The notes under the pieces were generated by a model. That model was given only the letters and a program-made list of their open reading frames with translations. It had not been told where the DNA came from and made no database searches. A stretch of 64,000 nt of DNA from Akkermansiaceae bacterium (GTDB taxonomy: Bacteria; Verrucomicrobiota; Verrucomicrobiia; Verrucomicrobiales; Akkermansiaceae), in contig JANRFH010000030.1 in NCBI GenBank assembly GCA_030725745.1, positions 22,692-86,691 of the forward strand, in the 5' to 3' direction. How positions within the stretch are numbered: position 1 is the first letter of the stretch; each line of letters begins with the position of its first letter. A program made the translations under genes and the position numbers. Positions 39,974 through 49,995 of the stretch are shown in pieces.

Positions 39974-41557
39974 TCAGGAATTTTCCCTGTTTCCGCCCAA
40001 ATTCACCTTCAATTCGAAGAGATCCCGCCTTCTGTCAATTAGCGGAGTCACGGATCCAGCCTCCCGCGAGCGGTAAAGATCACTCACATCCAGATCGGTC
40101 ACGAGCATTGTTTCCACGTTCGGATCTGCCTCTGCCTGAATGCCATCTCGTGCGAATTCGAAGTCCGAAGGTGTGTAAACCGCCGCGCGGCCGTAGTGAA
40201 TGTCCATCGCGGGCACATCAGGTAAGTTCCCGACCACTCCAGCAGTCACCACATAGATCTGATTCTCGATGGCACGCGCCGCCGCACACTTCGTCACGCG
40301 CAGGTAGCCCTGGCGGTTATCGGTGCAATAGGGCACGAACAAAATTTCCACTCCCTGCTCGGCCAAATATCTCGCCGCCTCGGGAAATTCTACATCGTAG
40401 CAGATCAAGATGCCCACTTTTGCCTTCGGAGTCTGGATCACTAATAAATCGTTACCTCCCGAGATGCCCCACCAGGTTTTTTCGCTCGGCGTGATGTGCA
40501 GCTTCGGCTGGGAAACGTAAGAGCCGTCGGGGCGGAAAAGCATCGCCTCATTTTGCAGCGTTCCATCCTTTTGTATTACGGGATGCGACCCAGCGATCAG
40601 GTGCAGCCCCTGCTCCTTCGCCAACGTTGACATGAGTTCACGGAATTTTGGCGTCAGCTCAGCCAGTTTCCTGATGCCCTCACGCGAGGAATACGGCTCC
40701 ATCGCCGATAGTAGCTGAACGGAGAAAAACTCAGGAAAAAGCACATAATCCACCCCATAATCTTCCCCCGCTGTTTCCACGAAATACCGGACTTGTGCGG
40801 CGAATTCATCGAAGTCCGCGATTTTCCGCATTTGATATTGCACACAAGCCACCCGGACTTTCCTGTCGTCGCCTTCGCCCCTGACATAGTCCGGGTTGAG
40901 CCACTCGATGAGCGACGCGAAATTTCCGCTCTTGGGATCGCGGATATAGTTTGGCATCACGTCGCGCACCACGTAGCCCTCCTTGAGCTGAAATCCGAGC
41001 ACCGGATCTTTTACCAATCCATCCTGCACCGCATAGACGTATTCCTCCGGCGTATATTGGTCGGCGTAGTTCTGGTAATTCCAAAGCCGCCCGCCCGCTA
41101 GGATACGCCGCAGGTTCAACCGCTGGCACAGCTCCCTACGTAGCACATAGAGCAAAGCGCCGAGGCCCTGCCCTCGCTCTGCCGGATCCACATAAACATC
41201 AGCCCCGTAGAGAGTGTCTCCCTGCGGATCGTGGTTGAAAAAATACCCATCGTCCGTGATTCCGTAGTAGGTGTGATGACGTAATGGATCTCTCCCCAAG
41301 TTTACGATCAAACTCGCTGAAACACCGACAATTTTCCCATCCCTCTCGATCACCGTCTGCCCGTCCGCGAAAATCTGAAGCTGGGATTTTAGCTGATCTT
41401 CGCGCCAAGCCTCGTCCTCTTCCATCATACCGGGGAAGCAGCGCTCGTGGAGATCGATCATTTCTTCGAAATCCTCCTCCTGCGGAGTTCTCGCTATGTA
41501 TTGCACCCCGTTGATATGAAACTCTCGCTGCTCCATATGCGCGGGAGATTCATCCAT
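39974..41557 (-). CDS. Bifunctional GNAT acetyltransferase / carbon-nitrogen hydrolase
   Basis: N-terminal GNAT (DVYVDPAERGQGLGALLYVLRRELC); C-terminal nitrilase (VLFPEFFSVQ, PKLHITPSEK, GILICYDVEFPEAARYLAEQG). Confidence 0.92.
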   Translation of the reverse strand: MDESPAHMEQREFHINGVQYIARTPQEEDFEEMIDLHERCFPGMMEEDEAWREDQLKSQLQIFADGQTVIERDGKIVGVSASLIVNLGRDPLRHHTYYGITDDGYFFNHDPQGDTLYGADVYVDPAERGQGLGALLYVLRRELCQRLNLRRILAGGRLWNYQNYADQYTPEEYVYAVQDGLVKDPVLGFQLKEGYVVRDVMPNYIRDPKSGNFASLIEWLNPDYVRGEGDDRKVRVACVQYQMRKIADFDEFAAQVRYFVETAGEDYGVDYVLFPEFFSVQLLSAMEPYSSREGIRKLAELTPKFRELMSTLAKEQGLHLIAGSHPVIQKDGTLQNEAMLFRPDGSYVSQPKLHITPSEKTWWGISGGNDLLVIQTPKAKVGILICYDVEFPEAARYLAEQGVEILFVPYCTDNRQGYLRVTKCAAARAIENQIYVVTAGVVGNLPDVPAMDIHYGRAAVYTPSDFEFARDGIQAEADPNVETMLVTDLDVSDLYRSREAGSVTPLIDRRRDLFELKVNLGGNRENS

Positions 41558-41637
41558 CCTCGCCCATCAATCAACCACAAGCATCATCGAACGTAATTAC
41601 TAGCCCTAAGGCACCCCATCTGCTTCGATTCCATATC

Positions 41638-42390
41638 ATGAAACGCATATTGTCCCTCCTTCTTGCCACTACTGCCTTCCTCCACGCTCAGGCCGATACC
41701 GCTTATCACCGCAAGATTTACGCAGAAATCAACGAACAGCAGTCCCCCTACGCGAAATCCCAAGCAAACTTCGCCGAAGACGGAGTGGACTTCCGCGTCA
41801 AAGGATTTTCACAAAACGGAACCCTCCGGAAAATCGAAGTCGAAGTCCTAGGCGAACACGGCTCCGGCAACCACGAATACTACCTCGAAAACGGCCTACC
41901 GCTATTCGTTTACGTCGTCACCAAGACCCAGGATTTTAACGGCAAAGTCACTGACCGTTACGAAGACCGTTACTACTTCCGCAATGGTGTCCTGTTTAAA
42001 TGGCTCGATTTCGAGAAAAAACCTGTGGATCCCACATCCGGCGAGTTTCAGCAAGAAGGGCAGTATTTCAGCGAAAATACCCAGAAATTCATACGATCCC
42101 TTGCCGCAAAGCCTGCTCCGAAAGCTCCCGCCGGAAACGTCACCACCGGCGTCTTCACCGGTATCGAAGAGGGCGACTACTTCCACTGGATGATGCGTCC
42201 CCAAGGCGGCGAAATCGTCACTTTTTTTATCCTCAACACCACGCCCGCCATCGATGCCGCCATTGCGAATCCTGGCCAATTTCTTGGTAAGTCATGCCGC
42301 GTCACTTGGCGCAGCAAAGTTATGAACATCCCAGAAGCAGGCGGCAATATCGACATCACCGAGATCCTCGGTGTCCAGTGGCTTGAATAA
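41638..42390 (+). CDS. Exported hypothetical protein
   Basis: Signal peptide MKRILSLLLATTAFLHAQA; 250 aa. Confidence 0.7.
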   Translation: MKRILSLLLATTAFLHAQADTAYHRKIYAEINEQQSPYAKSQANFAEDGVDFRVKGFSQNGTLRKIEVEVLGEHGSGNHEYYLENGLPLFVYVVTKTQDFNGKVTDRYEDRYYFRNGVLFKWLDFEKKPVDPTSGEFQQEGQYFSENTQKFIRSLAAKPAPKAPAGNVTTGVFTGIEEGDYFHWMMRPQGGEIVTFFILNTTPAIDAAIANPGQFLGKSCRVTWRSKVMNIPEAGGNIDITEILGVQWLE

Positions 42391-42479
42391 CCGCTCTACT
42401 CCGGCCTTGTGAAAAGTTTCACAATCGCCTTGAGCGAACCGCCTAGTAGCACCATCTTCCCGCTAATCCGAGTCCCGCC

Positions 42480-43010
42480 ATGGAAAGCACAATCACCGAG
42501 CACGCCGCCTACGATTCTAAGATCGAGGGCAATATCATCTTCACCCGTGTAGATGCCGCCATCAATTGGATGCGTAAAAACTCTCTATGGCCTATGCCAA
42601 TGGGTCTCGCCTGCTGCGCCATCGAGCTCATGGCCACAGCCTCATCCCGCTTCGATATCTCACGCTTCGGCATGGAGGTCATGCGCTTTTCCCCACGCCA
42701 AGCAGACGTCATGATCGTCGCCGGCACCGTCACTTACAAAATGGCTCTCGCCGTGAAACGCGTCTGGGATCAGATGCCCGAGCCGAAGTGGTGCATCGCC
42801 ATGGGAGCCTGCGCCTCCTCCGGCGGCATGTATCGCTCCTACGCCGTCCTCCAGGGCATCGACCAACTCATCCCTGTGGACGTTTACATCTCCGGCTGCC
42901 CTCCGCGCCCCGAGGCCCTTATCGAAGGCCTCATGAAGCTGCAGGAGAAAATCGAAGCCGAAAGCTCCACCGAAGACCAGAAGCGCACCTTCATCGAAGA
43001 CAACGCCTGA
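42480..43010 (+). CDS. nuoB: NADH-quinone oxidoreductase subunit B
   Basis: [45 protein letters not shown]. Confidence 0.96.
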   Translation: MESTITEHAAYDSKIEGNIIFTRVDAAINWMRKNSLWPMPMGLACCAIELMATASSRFDISRFGMEVMRFSPRQADVMIVAGTVTYKMALAVKRVWDQMPEPKWCIAMGACASSGGMYRSYAVLQGIDQLIPVDVYISGCPPRPEALIEGLMKLQEKIEAESSTEDQKRTFIEDNA

Positions 43011-43041
43011 AACTTTAAATTTTAAACTTCAATTAAGAGAC

Positions 43042-43617
43042 ATGTCTTCCATACTTGAAAACGATTTCCCAGCCCTCCGTGAAGCACTCGGATCTGGCAT
43101 CCTCTCCGAAGTTGAATTTCGTGGGGAAAACACCCTAAACGTCTCTCTTGAGGCACTCCCGAAAGCCCTCGCCCTCTGCAAGGAAAAGCTCGGCTACGAA
43201 CTCCTCCTCGACGTCTCATCGCTCGATCACTTCGGCGAAGACCCACGCTTCGAAATCGTCTACGAGCTAGCCTCGCTCGACGACAAACGCCATCTCCGCC
43301 TCAAAGCGAAAGTCTCGGAAGACGAATCTGTCCCCACCGCCGTGCATCTCTGGAAAGCTGCAGATTGGCACGAGCGCGAAGTCTGGGACATGATGGGCAT
43401 TCCTTTTGCCGATCACCCGAACCTCAAGCGCATCCTCATGTGGGAGGGCTACCCTTTCTTCCCCCTCCGCAAGGACTTCCCACTCGCCGGACGCCCTTCC
43501 GAAATGCCAGATGTCGCCTCCACCGGAGTCGCCCCACTCGAAGGCGGACCCTTTGTCACCTCCCCCTCTTCCGAAAACAATGCCAAGCGTGAACCCCGCG
43601 CCCGGCACCAGGAGTAA
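43042..43617 (+). CDS. nuoC: NADH-quinone oxidoreductase subunit C
   Basis: ADWHEREVWDMMGIPFADHPNLKRILMWEGYPFFPLRKDFPL. Confidence 0.93.
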   Translation: MSSILENDFPALREALGSGILSEVEFRGENTLNVSLEALPKALALCKEKLGYELLLDVSSLDHFGEDPRFEIVYELASLDDKRHLRLKAKVSEDESVPTAVHLWKAADWHEREVWDMMGIPFADHPNLKRILMWEGYPFFPLRKDFPLAGRPSEMPDVASTGVAPLEGGPFVTSPSSENNAKREPRARHQE

Positions 43618-43623
43618 TTCCAA

Positions 43624-44433
43624 ATGATTCCGCCAGTCGCGCCGGAAACCCTTGCGGAGATGAGTTCCGGAAGCGGGAAATTCAAGCGAGGCATACGGCA
43701 ACTCCGCAACGCACCCTGCTCATGGATGCTTGTCCGCATCTTGATCATCTTCCAAGCGATACCTGTCATCTGGGACAAGATCGCACCCGTCCCACCCGGC
43801 ACCACCGACAAGCTTTCACAAGTCCAAGCCATCCTCGGGCTGAAAAAAGATAATTTTCTCTCAGGAGACTTCTGGCAAATCGCCAGTCACGCCCTCATCC
43901 ACGTAAATTGGGCGCACCTCCTCCTCAACGCCGCCGTAATCCTCCTACTCGGCTCAAAGATCGAGCACTTCACAAGCAAACGCGTATTCTGGCTGCTCTC
44001 TCTTTCCGCAGCATTATTAGGTGGATTGCTTTTCCTTCTCTTCACCCCACCGGGAATTCCACCCATCGACCAACAAACCTTAGTCGGCTCCTCAGCCATT
44101 TGCTTCGCGTTTCTCATCTTTCACACAACCCTCTCCCCCGAATCAAAATTCCTGCCCCTCTTCCTCAGCGGCAGATCCATCGGCGCAGGTATCATCCTTG
44201 CTAATCTCATCCTCTCCCTGAGCCACCCGGATCTCCCCACCGGCCCGTTCGCCCGCTTCGGCGCCTACCTCACCGAGCACGGTCTCGCGGAGTTATTCCG
44301 CATCTCCCATCCCTGCCACCTAGGTGGTTCTATCGCCGGATTCCTCTTCGGCAGATACCTCCTGCGTCCACGCGTTTCCCTAGCCTCACTGAGACGGGAA
44401 AGGGAAAAACGAGAGGCATCCGCCAAGCGTTAG
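43624..44433 (+). CDS. Rhomboid-family intramembrane protease
   Basis: HALIHVNWAHLLLNAAVI; LVGSSAICFAF; HPCHLGGSIAGFLFGRYL. Confidence 0.8.
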   Translation: MIPPVAPETLAEMSSGSGKFKRGIRQLRNAPCSWMLVRILIIFQAIPVIWDKIAPVPPGTTDKLSQVQAILGLKKDNFLSGDFWQIASHALIHVNWAHLLLNAAVILLLGSKIEHFTSKRVFWLLSLSAALLGGLLFLLFTPPGIPPIDQQTLVGSSAICFAFLIFHTTLSPESKFLPLFLSGRSIGAGIILANLILSLSHPDLPTGPFARFGAYLTEHGLAELFRISHPCHLGGSIAGFLFGRYLLRPRVSLASLRREREKREASAKR

Positions 44434-44446
44434 CTTTTCAACAAGA

Positions 44447-44478
44447 AAAAGGGGATAACCTTACGGCCATCCCCTTAG
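44447..44478. terminator. Bidirectional terminator between convergent rhomboid and bamA genes
   Basis: AAAAAGGGGAT...ATCCCCTT stem; A/T tracts on both sides. Confidence 0.75.
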
Positions 44479-44508
44479 AGAATTTTTTAGATCCAGAGAG
44501 AACCCGGA

Positions 44509-46842
44509 TCAGTATTGATAGTTCAAGTAGAAGTTGAACTGACCTCCCTTGTCCGCCGCAGGGTCTGGCGAGTTGATCGGCACTGCATAATCAAGTGCGA
44601 GCGGGACAGGGCTGATCGGAAGCTTGATGCGCACACCGAAGCCGACATCCGTGTAGAGATCCTCTGGAACGATGTCCCATGATCCATTGTTCACGTAACC
44701 GGCATCGAAGAAGACCGCACCGCGGATCGTCTCAATGATCGGCACGGTGTATTCCAAGCTCAGGAAACCGAGGGAGCTACCACCAAGAACCTCTCCCGAA
44801 GCTGCGTCACGCGGGCCGCCAATGTCGCGGAACTCGAAGCCCCTCATCGTGCGACCCCCACCAAGGAAGTTCCGATCAAAGATCGGGACGTTGTTGCCAT
44901 TTAGTCCATCCACGAAGGCAAGTTCGCCGTTGACCGAAAGGATTGTATCCCACTTCAGGTTCCAGTATTTTGAACCTGTAGTGGATAGGGAAACGACATC
45001 CACATCTCCACCGAAGATGCCGCCTGCCATGGTAAGATTCACATCGAAGCGGTGGCCAGAACGCGGCTGGATTGTGCTGTCCCTGCTGTCATATGCATAA
45101 GTGAGTGAAACTGCGCTCCTGATGAAATCACCATCTTCTGCAAGGAATGCTGGACTGGAGCCGGCATCTACATCAATGCCGATCTGCTCGAGACGGTATT
45201 CCAGTTTCAGGGAAGATCTCTCGCTGAGCGGCTTGCGAAGGTAGATCGCTCCACCTGCGTTTGACTGCTCATATACATCACTGAAGTAGGTGGACTGGCG
45301 GAAGAAGAGCTCGCCACCAAGAGCGAGGCGCTGATCCATGAACCATGGCTCGACTAGCGACACGCTGAATTCGCTGCGCTCCGAGCCTGCGCGGAGGCTC
45401 ATCGAGAAACGCTGACCGCCACCCGTGAAGTTCCATGGGTTGGTGATGTCGAAGTTTGACTGTTCCAATGTCAGGAAGCCCACAACGCTATCCACGGAGC
45501 TAAATCCAAGGCCGACTCCGATCGAGCCTGTGTTCTGCTCCTCCACAAGGATATCCACGTCGCGGTAACCACCGCCACCTGGGATACCCCTCGCTTGGAC
45601 ATCAGAGAAATACTGAAGGTTTTCTAGGCGTGCCTTGGTGGTTTCCAGCTCGACAGAGTTGAACCAGTCACCTGGCTTAAGCGGAACTTCACGGCGGATG
45701 ACTTTATCCTTTGTCTTGGTATTACCCTGGATGTTCACCTTGCCTACGCGATAGCGCGATCCCTCGGTGATCTGGTATTTCACCGTCACACGGTTCGGGC
45801 CAGCGTCCTTGATGTCAGGAGAAACTGCGGCATCGGCATATCCGCGCGATCCGTAGAAGCTGCGGATCGTCTTGATATCGTCGCGCATTTTCTTGGAAGA
45901 ATACGCATCGCCGCCGTTGAGTGTCATCGAAGGATAAAGTTCCTCTTCCTTGAAAACCGTCATGCGCCCGAAGCTCACTCCAGCCACGGTGTATTTTTCA
46001 CCTTCGTTGATCGGGATCACTAGATCCACTCGACCGTCTCCCACTGGATCCCGGCGAATGCCTGGGCTGCTCGCACGGAGGTAGCCCTTGCCGCGGTAGT
46101 AATCCAGAACCGCATCGAGATCTTCATCAAGCTGGTCGGATTCAAAACGTCCAGACTTTGTGAGCCATGAGAACCAACCCTTCGGCTTAGTCTTCATCTC
46201 CTTTTTCAGCTCTGCCGTAGTGAATTTCGTGTTTCCCTCAAAACGGATCTTGCGAACCTCGTTCTTACCACCCTCGTCGATGACGAAAATAAGATCTGAG
46301 AGTCCCGGCTGGCCAGAAGCTTGGGTGCGGTGCGTCACGATGACATCCGGATAACCATAGCCTTGGTAATATTCTTCGATGTTGCGGCGAGCCTCCAAGA
46401 TAGCCTCATCGCTCAGAGCTCCACCTGCTTTCAGCTTGGTTTCCTTCGCCAGCTTCTGATCGGAAAAAACCGTATTTCCCACGAAACCAACACCACCGGT
46501 CATCGGGCGGGTGAGGACGTCCGCTATCACTCGCACACCATTTGCTCCTACTCCTTCGGCAAGAAATCGTACATCATCGATCAAACCGGACTCGAAAAGC
46601 GTCTTGATATCATCATCCAGTCGCTGGGCGCGATATACCGATCCTACCTTAGTAGACATCAGGTTACGGATTCGGCTTTCATCCACTGTTTTTGCTCCAC
46701 GATATTGCACTGAAACCTCCGTAATGTTCTTTCCTTCGAAATCCTGAGCAACGAGGTGACCAGAAAACAGGCTTACCAGAAGCAGGGCAAAAAACACGGC
46801 ACGACCCAGAAAGCCACGAAAGGGGAAAGATGAGGAAGTCAT
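44509..46842 (-). CDS. bamA: Outer-membrane protein assembly factor BamA
   Basis: POTRA repeats; C-terminal Omp85 barrel (NFLGGGRTMRGFEFRDIGG, FNFYLNYQY); start trimmed to 46842. Confidence 0.95.
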   Translation of the reverse strand: MTSSSFPFRGFLGRAVFFALLLVSLFSGHLVAQDFEGKNITEVSVQYRGAKTVDESRIRNLMSTKVGSVYRAQRLDDDIKTLFESGLIDDVRFLAEGVGANGVRVIADVLTRPMTGGVGFVGNTVFSDQKLAKETKLKAGGALSDEAILEARRNIEEYYQGYGYPDVIVTHRTQASGQPGLSDLIFVIDEGGKNEVRKIRFEGNTKFTTAELKKEMKTKPKGWFSWLTKSGRFESDQLDEDLDAVLDYYRGKGYLRASSPGIRRDPVGDGRVDLVIPINEGEKYTVAGVSFGRMTVFKEEELYPSMTLNGGDAYSSKKMRDDIKTIRSFYGSRGYADAAVSPDIKDAGPNRVTVKYQITEGSRYRVGKVNIQGNTKTKDKVIRREVPLKPGDWFNSVELETTKARLENLQYFSDVQARGIPGGGGYRDVDILVEEQNTGSIGVGLGFSSVDSVVGFLTLEQSNFDITNPWNFTGGGQRFSMSLRAGSERSEFSVSLVEPWFMDQRLALGGELFFRQSTYFSDVYEQSNAGGAIYLRKPLSERSSLKLEYRLEQIGIDVDAGSSPAFLAEDGDFIRSAVSLTYAYDSRDSTIQPRSGHRFDVNLTMAGGIFGGDVDVVSLSTTGSKYWNLKWDTILSVNGELAFVDGLNGNNVPIFDRNFLGGGRTMRGFEFRDIGGPRDAASGEVLGGSSLGFLSLEYTVPIIETIRGAVFFDAGYVNNGSWDIVPEDLYTDVGFGVRIKLPISPVPLALDYAVPINSPDPAADKGGQFNFYLNYQY

Positions 46843-47001
46843 ATTAGAAGGAATGTCGCGCCGATAAAGGCTCCACGCCCCAGAGCCGTCAAGGCAATAG
46901 AGTTCCAATCCAGCCTGTTTGGCTGATCATTTCCTTACATCACATTCCCGCGACTCCTGTTGCACGATCCACGGAATCGCGCTTAGATCCACTCCGAAAG
47001 G

Positions 47002-47595
47002 ATGGACGATATCAAAGAAAGCCTCGGCAAAGCGCTGCGCACCGCCCGTGAAGCCGCAGGCATCTCGGTGGACGATGCCGTTTACCTCGGGAAAATGCCA
47101 CGAGATGTCATCAATGCCCTTGAAAGCGAGGATTTCGGGTATTTCAACAGTCCGCTCTATGCTCGCAGTTTCCTCCAGCAATACGGAGACTACGTAGGTG
47201 TCGACGTGATACCATGGCTGGACGACATTGAACCCACCGCCATGATCGATGGCGACGACCTCGAATCCTTAATCGACCTCTCCGGCCCGGCGGCGGTGCC
47301 TGTGCTCCACGAAAAGCCAAAAAAGAAAAAATCCGGCGGTAGTATGGCTGTAATCTGGCTGATCCTCATCACGGGCGGGCTGGTATATGGCGGAGTGAAA
47401 ATTTTCGAAAACTTCGACAAGCAACATTCCAAGGATGATCTAATCTCCGAAATCAAGGGCGAGCCAAAAGCAGACAGCGAAAATACGGTGCCTGAGGAAA
47501 CAGCTGTTACAGAACCCACCGAAGAAGAAACTCCGGATACATCCGAGCCCGAGGCTCCGCGGAGAGCTATCGTGATTGAGCTACCGGAAGATTGA
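47002..47595 (+). CDS. RodZ-like HTH membrane protein
   Basis: LGKALRTAREAAGISVDDAVYLGKMPRDVINALESEDFGYFNSPLYARSFLQQYGDYVGVD plus single TM segment. Confidence 0.88.
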   Translation: MDDIKESLGKALRTAREAAGISVDDAVYLGKMPRDVINALESEDFGYFNSPLYARSFLQQYGDYVGVDVIPWLDDIEPTAMIDGDDLESLIDLSGPAAVPVLHEKPKKKKSGGSMAVIWLILITGGLVYGGVKIFENFDKQHSKDDLISEIKGEPKADSENTVPEETAVTEPTEEETPDTSEPEAPRRAIVIELPED

Positions 47596-49707
47596 TCAGC
47601 GCATCGCGCGGTAAGTGCGGATCATCTCCAGAAACGCCGGAAGGTAGGTCTGTGCTTTCGCCTCGCCGATACCAGGGATCGCTAAGCCTTCTTCAACGCT
47701 CATCGGCGCATATCTCGTAAGAGCCTCTAGCACCTTGTTAGAAAAAACGATGTACTGCGGCACGCCGTCTTTCTTGGCCATCTTATAGCGCAAATCCTTG
47801 AGCATGGTGTAGAGCTGCGGATCAAAGTCTTTCTCCTCCAGCCCCGCCGGAGTCGGTGCCTCATCTGGCCATTTCAGCTCGAAATCCGATTTCCCCAACA
47901 TCACCTGCTCACCCTTATCCGAAAGGGTCATCAACGGATATTCCCCCGTCTGTGTGATCACCAGCCCCTCATCCGCCATTGAGCGAAAAAGCCCGTTGAG
48001 GTAGCCCGTCGTCTTGTCTGCAAGGATCCCGTAGGTCGTGAGCTGATCAAGCCGGTTGTTGAGGATTTCCTGCGACTTACTTCCGGAAAGCATCTGAACG
48101 ATACGCCCCTTGCCGAATTTCCCCTCCCATCCACGGCTGCCCCGGTGCGACATGCGCGCCACACCAGCCAAAGCCTTTTTCACCAGCATCTCCTCCTCAG
48201 CGGTCGGCTTGCGGTAATCCCCCGCACTCCTATCCCGGCAAATATCACAGTTCCCGCAGGTCTTCGCATCCGGCTCGCCGAAGTATTCCAGGATCCACTG
48301 CTGCCTGCATGTGCGCGCATAGCACATCTCCACCATCGCCTTGAGCTTCTCGCGGTCGCGCGAGTCTTTCTTCTCCATCGCATCCTCATCTAGCGCCAGA
48401 TCCCCCGCCAGCAGATCCGGCTTCAAAAGCCGCGTCCCACGCATGCGCTTCCCCGGCACATCGAATCGCTCGATGAAACGCCCCTTTCCCAGCACCGTCA
48501 GCGCACTGCCGACTGCCATGCTATTTTTCACATCTGCATGCTCCGCGATGTCCTCCAGAGTCCTAAAAACCTCGTGGTTATCGTCCGCTTCATTCGAAAG
48601 ATACCCGTAGATTTGCCGCACCGTCGTCGCCGATGGATTCGCCCCATCGATGAAAAACTCCTGCGTCCGCGTGTCTGCATAATTGAACAACAGCTCACAC
48701 ACCGCCGCCTCACCATCACGCCCCGCACGCCCCGCCTCCTGATAATACGCCTCCACGCTTCCCGGGATCTCGTAGTGGATCACGAAACGCACATCCCCAC
48801 GGTCAATTCCCATCCCGAACGCGTTGGTTGCCACCGCGATGTCTACTTTCTTGGAAATGAAAATCTCCTGCGCCTTCACACGTTCCGCATCTCCCATCCC
48901 GCCGTGGTAGGAAACGCATTTCACACCCCAGCTAGCCAGCGTCTCGGAAACGAGATCCACCTTCTTCCGCGTCGCGCAGTAGATAATACCCGTCTTGTGC
49001 GCCGAGATCACCGCCTTGATGCGCTCATCCTTCTGCGCCGCCTTGTCCACAGACGTGATGCCCAGAGAAAGATTCGGCCTCGAGAATCCGCTCACTCTCT
49101 CGAACGGCTCCCGCAACCCCAGCACCTGAAGAATATCCTCACGAACTACTGGAGTCGCCGTAGCCGTCAGCGCCACGCACTGCGGCCTGCCGATTTTCTC
49201 AAGCGCCTTCCCCAGCCGCATGTAGTCCGGCCGGAAATCATGTCCCCATTGGCTCAGGCAGTGCGCCTCATCGATCGCGAACAGTGAAATCTCCACGCCC
49301 TCAAGCGCCCTCAGAAAACTCTCCGCGCGGAACCTCTCCGGAGCCACATAAACCAGCTTAAAATCCCCCCGCACCATCCCATCCAGCCGCTCCTTCTGCT
49401 CAGGCCACGACAAAGTCGAGTTGATCAGCGTCGCCGGAATACCACGCGCCTGCAACGCATCCACCTGATCCTTCATCAGCGCGATCAGCGGGGAAATCAC
49501 CAGTGTCACTCCCGGGAAACACAGCGCCGGAATCTGAAAGCACAGCGACTTTCCTCCACCTGTCGGCATCACCACCAGCCCGTCCCTCCCCGCCACAATC
49601 TCCGAGATTACCTCTTCCTGCCCGTCCAGGAACTTCGAAAAACCGAAATGCTCCTGCAACGCCGCCCCCGGTTGCTTCAATAGACCTTTTTTAATAACAT
49701 TCTCCAC
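47596..49707 (-). CDS. recQ: ATP-dependent DNA helicase RecQ (possible GTG start at 49707; ORF track start 49749)
   Basis: VVMPTGGGKSLCFQIPAL; FAIDEAHCLSQWGHDFRPDY; QEAGRAGRDGE; zinc-binding CYARTC..CGNCDIC; HRDC domain. Confidence 0.96.
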   Translation of the reverse strand: MENVIKKGLLKQPGAALQEHFGFSKFLDGQEEVISEIVAGRDGLVVMPTGGGKSLCFQIPALCFPGVTLVISPLIALMKDQVDALQARGIPATLINSTLSWPEQKERLDGMVRGDFKLVYVAPERFRAESFLRALEGVEISLFAIDEAHCLSQWGHDFRPDYMRLGKALEKIGRPQCVALTATATPVVREDILQVLGLREPFERVSGFSRPNLSLGITSVDKAAQKDERIKAVISAHKTGIIYCATRKKVDLVSETLASWGVKCVSYHGGMGDAERVKAQEIFISKKVDIAVATNAFGMGIDRGDVRFVIHYEIPGSVEAYYQEAGRAGRDGEAAVCELLFNYADTRTQEFFIDGANPSATTVRQIYGYLSNEADDNHEVFRTLEDIAEHADVKNSMAVGSALTVLGKGRFIERFDVPGKRMRGTRLLKPDLLAGDLALDEDAMEKKDSRDREKLKAMVEMCYARTCRQQWILEYFGEPDAKTCGNCDICRDRSAGDYRKPTAEEEMLVKKALAGVARMSHRGSRGWEGKFGKGRIVQMLSGSKSQEILNNRLDQLTTYGILADKTTGYLNGLFRSMADEGLVITQTGEYPLMTLSDKGEQVMLGKSDFELKWPDEAPTPAGLEEKDFDPQLYTMLKDLRYKMAKKDGVPQYIVFSNKVLEALTRYAPMSVEEGLAIPGIGEAKAQTYLPAFLEMIRTYRAMR

Positions 49708-49723
49708 GGCTACGCAGCCGAAC

Positions 49724-49995
49724 ATGAAGCCGTTCACACGAACACGCAAGCCAACTCAGAGAACAAAAAATCCAATTTACGAAAAAACCGGAGAAAAGGA
49801 ATTCCCTAACCCTGCAAAAAATGCAAACTGGTCTGTTATGAATGCGAAACCCAATTCAGAGAAAGAAATCAAGGCCTCCACTCCTACGGCTTCACCGATG
49901 CCGCCTTCTTCTGGCTCAGCGCATTCATTATCAGCCAGCTGCTCATCATGGCGCTGGGTTATATACCTGTCAGCAAAACGAAAGCCGCAGCCTGA
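49724..49995 (+). pseudogene. Frameshifted small zinc-ribbon/single-TM ORF
   Basis: Frame of ATG 49724 gives MKPFTRTRKPTQRTKNPIYEKTGEKEFPNP; one base earlier the frame reads PCKKCKLVCYECETQFRERNQGLHSYGFTDAAFFWLSAFIISQLLIMALGYIPVSKTKAAA* (49810-49995). Confidence 0.55.

Noticed and set aside
48538-49287. 249-aa His/Arg-rich ORF antisense to recQ
   Set aside because: Shadow ORF of recQ.
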